A stretch of 64,000 bases of DNA. Origin: Anisus vortex (Eukaryota > Mollusca > Gastropoda > Planorbidae). A program made the position numbers and the translations under genes. The stretch covers positions 11,803,011-11,867,010 of the forward strand of contig OX421507.1 of NCBI GenBank assembly GCA_949126835.1, in the 5' to 3' direction. Below the pieces are notes generated by a model. That model was not told where the DNA came from and did not search any database. It saw only the letters and a list, made by a program, of their open reading frames with translations. This document shows, one piece after another, positions 58,935 through 64,000 of this stretch (position 1 is its first letter; each line of letters starts with the position of its first letter).

Positions 58935-59075
58935 GGAGCATGGTGGCAGAATCCTGGTGATGGCTGGGATTTTTTCTCGGGTCTGAAGGGTGTCCCTGAG
59001 CTTACCCTGCACTGATGGGTCCTTGACATTATTTTGGGCAACTAAAAGGCGTCTGGGGATTATGCTAGGGTCTTA
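58935..59075 (+). mobile_element. tRNA-derived SINE fragment
   Basis: Contains ggagcatggtggcagaatcctggtg-like head remnants, then gggtgtccctgagcttaccc, actgatgggtccttgacatt and ttgggcaact, matching the SINE body. The distal half is missing or decayed. Confidence 0.65.
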
Positions 59076-60204
59076 AATGATGCTAAGTTCTTGGTTTTCC
59101 AGGTATGTTCAGGCAACCCACTGCGTGTCCCACTCTGGAAAAAAAAGAAATTTTATGCATTTGATCTTGCATATGTAAAAAGATCATTGTTTTATATAAT
59201 ACTTATGACTATATGAGCATTGCAGTAGAGTATTGTTATCTTGTCTTATTAAGTTACATTGTAATACTGAATGTATTAATACTACTTTGGTCTCTGTCCT
59301 TCTTTCCTCTAATGCTTATATTTGACATTTCATTTTACATTTCATTACATTTACGTTTACATCAGTTCACTTATTTCACTTACATCACCAAATCATGTCA
59401 GTGGTTCACTTTTTTTTTTTCACTATTTCATTGTTTTCGTTATTCGTCCATTTTGTTGGGTATTTTTTCTTAGATTCAATCACTGAGCTATAAAAATGGA
59501 TAGAGCCGCCCTGTTAAATTGATATGTACCTATTGATGAAATCGGAAGCTACAATTGTATACCATTTATACACAATTCACATATTCATATAATCGAGGTA
59601 TAGGAATAAACGACCTATAATTAGAACAAATCTATACGATAATGAGGAAGTCTAATTCACTTGAAATGTATTTAAAGGTCATGCATTTTATAGATAAGTG
59701 ATAGCATATAACAATGGCGGGTGCTTTTTTTTGCATCCATAATATTGTTTCTTTGCCTAATCCATTCTTTTTATAGATGAGTGGATTAAACTTCCTCCGC
59801 TATTTGACTTGCATGAATCATTTTACTCGATGAACCCTAATCTCAGGTTAAACATAAATAATCACTTAATGACCGATGTATTGTGCAAGTGTCGTATTTA
59901 CCGTGACCTACTTGTGGCAAGATCGAGGCAGCCAATGGGATAATTTATATATAAATGGCACTGTCTTATTTACAAAGTGCAAAGTTCAAAGTTCAATAAG
60001 TGCGATGTTTTGAATGTCAAACACATAATACTATTTGTTAATTATTTTGTTTAGTCTAATATGTCACGTAGATGCAGAAGGTGTCAAAAAGCATATTTTA
60101 TGTGATATGGTGATCACAATTTTTTAATGTACAAGAATATTTTATATGCTTTTATATTATCGATTTTTAACAATATCTATTACATGGGTTACATCAACAA
60201 GCAA
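59076..60204. other. No gene seen
   Basis: AT-rich; an 86-residue hydrophobic frame at 59213-59473 is T-rich low complexity and not called. Confidence 0.4.
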
Positions 60205-60434
60205 ACGGCGCAATCTGACATGGTTCGGTCATGTGTCGCGGCATAATAAAACCTGCCAAATACAATGCTCCAGGGCACTGTAGAAGGTGGACGTCGGAGA
60301 GGCCGTCAGCGGAAATACTGGTTCGACAATATAAAAGATTGGACAGTGATGCGTTTGACTAAACTATTGACAGCCGCTCAAAAACAAGAGTTTATATCCA
60401 GCGATGACGAACAGAAGGATCAAAAGAACTAGAA
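60205..60434 (+). pseudogene. LINE ORF2 C-terminal remnant, third family
   Basis: The plus strand reads NLTWFGHVSRHNKT and, after a frame change, LQGTVEGGRRRGRQRKYWFDNIKDWT followed by LLTAAQKQEF. The WFGHV...GxRxRGRQRKxWxDNIKxWT block is a conserved C-terminal segment of many invertebrate LINE ORF2 proteins. A frame change and loss of the RT domain make it a fragment. A 198-bp hAT MITE interrupts the downstream sequence, which resumes at 60641. Confidence 0.75.
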
Positions 60435-60632
60435 CAGGAGTGTGCAACATTTTTCTGCTTTGGGCCGCATATAAAATTTTATACAAGAAGACGGGCCACA
60501 CAGTCTGAAAATTAATTTGCATTATCAATGCAACGAATTTTTAAAAAATGCCATCAGAAGCTATTCGAGGGCCACACTTAAAGGCTTGGCGGGCCGTTTT
60601 GTTGCCTGCGGGCCACCTTTTGCACACCCTTG
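60435..60632. mobile_element. hAT-type MITE, 198 bp
   Basis: Starts caggagtgtgcaacattttt and ends ccttttgcacacccttg, imperfect terminal inverted repeats. The exact octamer aactagaa flanks it at 60427-60434 and 60633-60640. Internal gggccgcat and gcgggccac subterminal motifs are typical of this hAT style. No coding capacity. Confidence 0.9.
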
Positions 60633-60640
60633 AACTAGAA

Positions 60641-60944
60641 CATCAGAGCTCTAGCAACAACATGTAAACTGGTAACCAACACAGGCTCCAGTGGCTGCAA
60701 GGACTAAGGATGGCATCCTAGCTATAGGAATAAAATAAGAGGCCTTCCATAAGTGTCGTCATGCGATTTTTGTCAATTTTAACCAACTCCTTCATAGTCA
60801 CAAGTTGTCACAAAAACGTCAGACCCGCACATTCTCCCTTTCCAAAAATTAGTATGTTTCAATTTATGTTTACTATCATTGTCGTATAACTATTACAATA
60901 AACAATATAAATATATATAAAAATATATATTATATAAAGTTTAA
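60641..60944. other. LINE remnant continuation, then unassigned
   Basis: To about 60720 the phrases catcagagctctagcaac and ggctgcaaggact plausibly continue the interrupted LINE 3' end. The rest is AT-rich with nothing recognised. Confidence 0.4.
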
Positions 60945-61197
60945 ATAGCGTGTTTGACTGGCGTTCCGAAGGTTCTGGGTTCGAATCCTGGTGAAGACGA
61001 GGATTTCTTCCCGGGACTGCAGGGTGTCCTTGGGTCTACCCAGCTCTGATATAAGTACCTGACTTTAGTTGGGATAAAGTAAAGGCGGCTGGACATTGTA
61101 TTGGCCACACAATTCCCAAGTATGCCGTGGCCACAGAATCCGGTGAACGCTGCTTCTCCGACCCTATTATCAATGTAGTCCAAAGGGTACTTTACTT
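60945..61197 (+). mobile_element. tRNA-derived SINE
   Basis: tRNA-like agcgtgtttgactggcgttc and B-box gggttcgaatcc, then tctacccagctctgat, cctgactttagttggg, tggccacacaattccc and gggtactttactt. Nearly complete except for the first part of the head. Confidence 0.88.
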
Positions 61198-61401
61198 GAA
61201 TGAAGTGTAACATTTTAAAGTGGAAATTTCATTTAAAAGATGCACAATTATTGTGACGTAAGATTGTTTAAATACCTCCAAACATAATATATCGTCATAC
61301 ATGTTTGACCCCATCTTTCTCTTAAATGTGAGACGTCATTTAAGAACATCTGCTTAATCGGCTAGGGTGTTCTCGTAAACTCATAAAACCAATCACATTG
61401 G

Positions 61402-61515
61402 GGCTGTTGTGTGTGTGTGCGTGTGTGTGTGTGTGCGTGCGTGTGTGTGCATGTGTGCGTGCGTGCGTGTGCATGTGTGCGTGCGTGCGTGCGTGCGTGT
61501 GTGTGGGGGTGTTTG
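61402..61515. repeat. (GT)n/(GC)n microsatellite
   Basis: gtgtgtgc and gtgcgtgc units. Open frames on both strands are artefacts. Confidence 0.95.
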
Positions 61516-61865
61516 TGGGTGTGGGTGCTAAGTAAGAACTTCAACAACCAAGATTGGTTGATAGCACCTATTGCAGGCGTAGGCAGAAATCCGATTGCCT
61601 ACGTAAACTACGACTTGTTTTGCCAAACAGTCATTGGAGCTAACATTTTTATAGGATTGAATGTTGTCTTCTTCTAGCTATGGGCAACTGACTGGTTGAA
61701 TTGTTTTCATTACTTATTAAATACTTCTCTATACTGTTCTATGTCTCATTAAATCGGATGACTATAGCCTTGAAAAAAAGTGTGTACAATCCATTGTGGT
61801 GTATGTTGCACGTCTAGAATTGTGTACATTTTGTTATCATATAATCTTTGCAAATGTTTTGTTTG

Positions 61866-61915
<50 letters not shown>

Positions 61916-61932
61916 TTTCTCTCTCTCTCGCT
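61866..61932. repeat. (CT)n microsatellite
   Basis: CT run with rare interruptions. Confidence 0.95.
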
Positions 61933-62133
61933 TTATCTGTCCCTCTCTTTGTTAGTTTTGTGTTGGCATATTTATTCTTGTTATAGGAAAAAGTATCATT
62001 TAACCGGACACACTCACGCACGCACAATCAGACACAAATGTTGAATGGAAAGTTCAAAGGTCGGTGTGAGTCGATCAGCCTGGATAGAAATGTCATCGGT
62101 ACGCTCATAATTCTGCCCCATTAACTCACTGAA

Positions 62134-62222
62134 ACCCACACACACACACGCATACACATTCACACATACAAACATGCACATACAAATACACACACATATA
62201 AACACAAGCAGTCCAACACACA
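62134..62222. repeat. (CA)n-rich microsatellite
   Basis: Interrupted cacaca and catacaca units. Confidence 0.88.
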
Positions 62223-62569
62223 AACCGCACACTCAATAGACACAATTCCCTGACAGGGCAACAGTGTTTTTTTTATTGTCGTCAAGGTCAAACGTGAGTA
62301 GTGAGTACACTGGGATTGTGGCAATAGTTTTGTACAATTATGTAAGGAGTTAGTGGATGTGTGTGGGAGGGGGGGGGAAGAAGGGGCTGGAGTTGAAATG
62401 AAGATAGTGAGTTTAAAGAATGAGCAATATGTTGCGATTTATGAATACTATTTGGTGAGTAAACAATTAGAAAGTAGTTTAGTATGTGGCTAAGTGTGCA
62501 GTGAAGAGTGCGACTAACAGTGGGGTGACTAATAAGAAGTATAGTTGTCAGTGAATGGACATGATAGCC
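62223..62569. other. No gene seen
   Basis: Purine-rich mixed sequence; nothing supported. Confidence 0.4.
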
Positions 62570-62672
62570 AAAGAAGCGTTTAGCGAAAGGCGCGACCAGC
62601 GAAAGGAGCGTCTAGCTAAAGAAGCGCCTATTGAAAGGCGCGACCAGCGAAATGAGGGTCTAGCGAAAGTAC
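62570..62672. repeat. Imperfect short tandem repeat (gcgaaaggcgcgaccagcga)
   Basis: The phrase aggcgcgaccagcgaaa occurs twice, about 47 bp apart, with related gcgtctagc and gcgcctatt words between. About two to four degenerate units. Confidence 0.7.
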
Positions 62673-62689
62673 CGAATTGTCATTTCTGT

Positions 62690-63060
62690 ACCCATGGGCC
62701 TCATCGCTAGCGCAGTGTGGAAACCACCGGTACGCTTGCGTCAAGAACACACCGGTGGGCTAACGCGTCCAAAAGCTGTCGGTCTTACTTGTATTCAAAA
62801 ATTTCTAGGCCTCGTTGGGGAGGAAGCAATGTGCACAGCGTTTCCGCCTCAACCCAGCCCTAGTGCCTGGATGCCCATACCTAATGTATGAAATTTGCGC
62901 TACCGGGCGACAGTGTAGGAATACGGGCGAGCCACCACGAAAATGATCCGAGGGGAATTCCGCAGTAAGAGAAAATAGTGCATGTGGCTGTGGAAACCTT
63001 ACCCTTAGTTACATGTCGTGTCGTGGGGTGGCTGGCGCCCGGACATATCTTTATTTATCT
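62690..63060 (+). repeat. Dispersed repeat 'D', longest copy
   Basis: Contains acaccggtgggctaacgcg, agtgcctggatgcccat, acgggcgagccaccacgaaa, gaattccgcagt, atagtgcatgtgg and gtcgtgtcgtgggg. Parts match 9.15-9.33 kb and others match 18.77-19.06 kb, so this copy bridges the two. No coding region recognised; class unknown. Confidence 0.65.
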
Positions 63061-63396
63061 CTGATTTAAGGCGTATAGATCTAGCCTTGAGGGCTTGCTC
63101 CACCGTTCTTCTCCGTTCCTTAGGTCTTCCTTTTCCCCTGGGAAGGGTCCATCTCAAGCCTGTCTTGGGGAGGGGGACAGCTAACATTTAAATGACGGGT
63201 CCAATCCATCGCCATCTGCTTGCTGAGATGCTCTCTGCTAGTGTTATCCTTACGTAGATCCTCATACGATATAGTTAATAAACAGGCCTAATTTAAAAAA
63301 ATAGTTTTTAAAAAGGTTTGTGTACCGTTGTAGAATGAGACACCTATTCCCCCCCCCTCTCTCCCTCCTTTTAACGTTTTTTTTCATATCGTACAC
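63061..63396. other. No gene seen
   Basis: Mixed sequence with a C/T run near 63350. Confidence 0.4.
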
Positions 63397-64000
63397 TAGG
63401 GGTCGGCAACCTAAGGCACGCGTGCCAAACTTGGCACGCAGAGCGATTTTCAACGGCACGCGAGAGACCTCCAGGAGTGTTTTTTTTTTAATTGATTTCT
63501 GGTTCTTAGTGAGGAAAACTGATATTTGAAGCCGGTGTTTCTGAATGACTTAGCGACACATTTCAGTGAGTTGAACTTGCATTGACTAGGACGGGGTCAA
63601 ACAGCACTTGAACTGTTAGATTACTGAAATGGATGTCCTTATATCTTGAAAGAAATCAATTTTAAAACATTTAACTATATGTACTTACCTTTATTAAGGC
63701 ATATATTAAAATATAGTTGGGCTTTTTAGTATATAGTTTGAAGCACTCATAGCGGAGTTTTCTAAGCAAAGGCAAGACTCTCTAATTCATGGAATCATTT
63801 TTTCATATCTCATCAAGGCTAACTGGCTTGATCTTACACAACCTTATTAGATGTAGATGTATTTTAAGTGGAGGGATATTGACGATTTTAAAACGCTGGC
63901 AAGTGAATTTTGAACATCCAAAAAACAATGAGCATCGAAATGCCAGTTTGCGGGAAAATCTTGAAGGAAGATGCTTAGGAAAGTCATCTGTTATTCTTAA
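63397..64000. mobile_element. hAT-family transposon, third large copy, cut by window edge
   Basis: Begins taggggtcggcaacctaagg and continues with gcgtgccaaacttggcacgc and gcacgcgagagacctc, the right-end sequence of the 6.6 and 13.3 kb elements in inverted orientation. Near 63975 the plus strand encodes LRKVICYS, the same transposase C-terminal phrase as in the 13.3 kb copy, so the gene lies on the plus strand here. The other end is outside the window. Confidence 0.85.

Overview
The window looks like intergenic or accessory DNA of a metazoan, most likely a mollusc and plausibly a gastropod. The reasons are AT-rich sequence, abundant microsatellites and minisatellites, a family of tRNA-headed SINEs of a kind I associate with mollusc genomes, and several classes of LINE, hAT, Harbinger and LTR element. 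I found no convincing host protein-coding gene, no stand-alone tRNA or rRNA gene and no CRISPR array. The only long intact reading frame is the ORF2 of a non-LTR retrotransposon at about 9.9-13.05 kb.

Layout. 0-6 kb: a 19-bp minisatellite, a 476-bp tandem duplication, simple repeats and a SINE. 6.4-8.3 kb: two related hAT elements separated and flanked by three copies of the same 8-bp target duplication. 9.1-13.2 kb: a dispersed repeat and a full-length LINE ORF2. 13.3-15.1 kb: another copy of the larger hAT family with a transposase C-terminal remnant. 16.2-18.1 kb: a SINE split by a 1535-bp PIF/Harbinger element with TTA target duplications. 18.7-20.7 kb: repeat fragments and a LINE C-terminal remnant. 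20.76-30.43 kb: a 9665-bp hAT element with an 8-bp target duplication that splits an older LINE RT domain. Inside it sits a tandem array of four roughly 1.8-2.0-kb units, each with paired TGACGTCA sites or a related pair, and three with a 19-bp two-variant minisatellite.

33.68-45.11 kb is the most striking feature: an 11,431-bp near-perfect palindromic element with 4964-bp arms and a 1503-bp spacer. It is inserted in the tRNA head of a SINE and flanked by the 6-bp duplication ggcagc. Its arms carry terminal composite regulatory motifs, a 159-bp tandem array, a complete LTR and the start of a decayed gypsy-like gag. The spacer holds the rest of gag and a retropepsin-like region. No transposase, integrase or polymerase was recognised in it. 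45-64 kb: more SINEs, minisatellites, hAT elements with target duplications, LINE fragments and simple repeats.

The window records nested insertions: SINE or LINE first, then hAT, Harbinger or the palindromic element, then internal satellite growth. Class assignments rest on motifs, terminal repeats and target duplications read by eye; no database search was possible.
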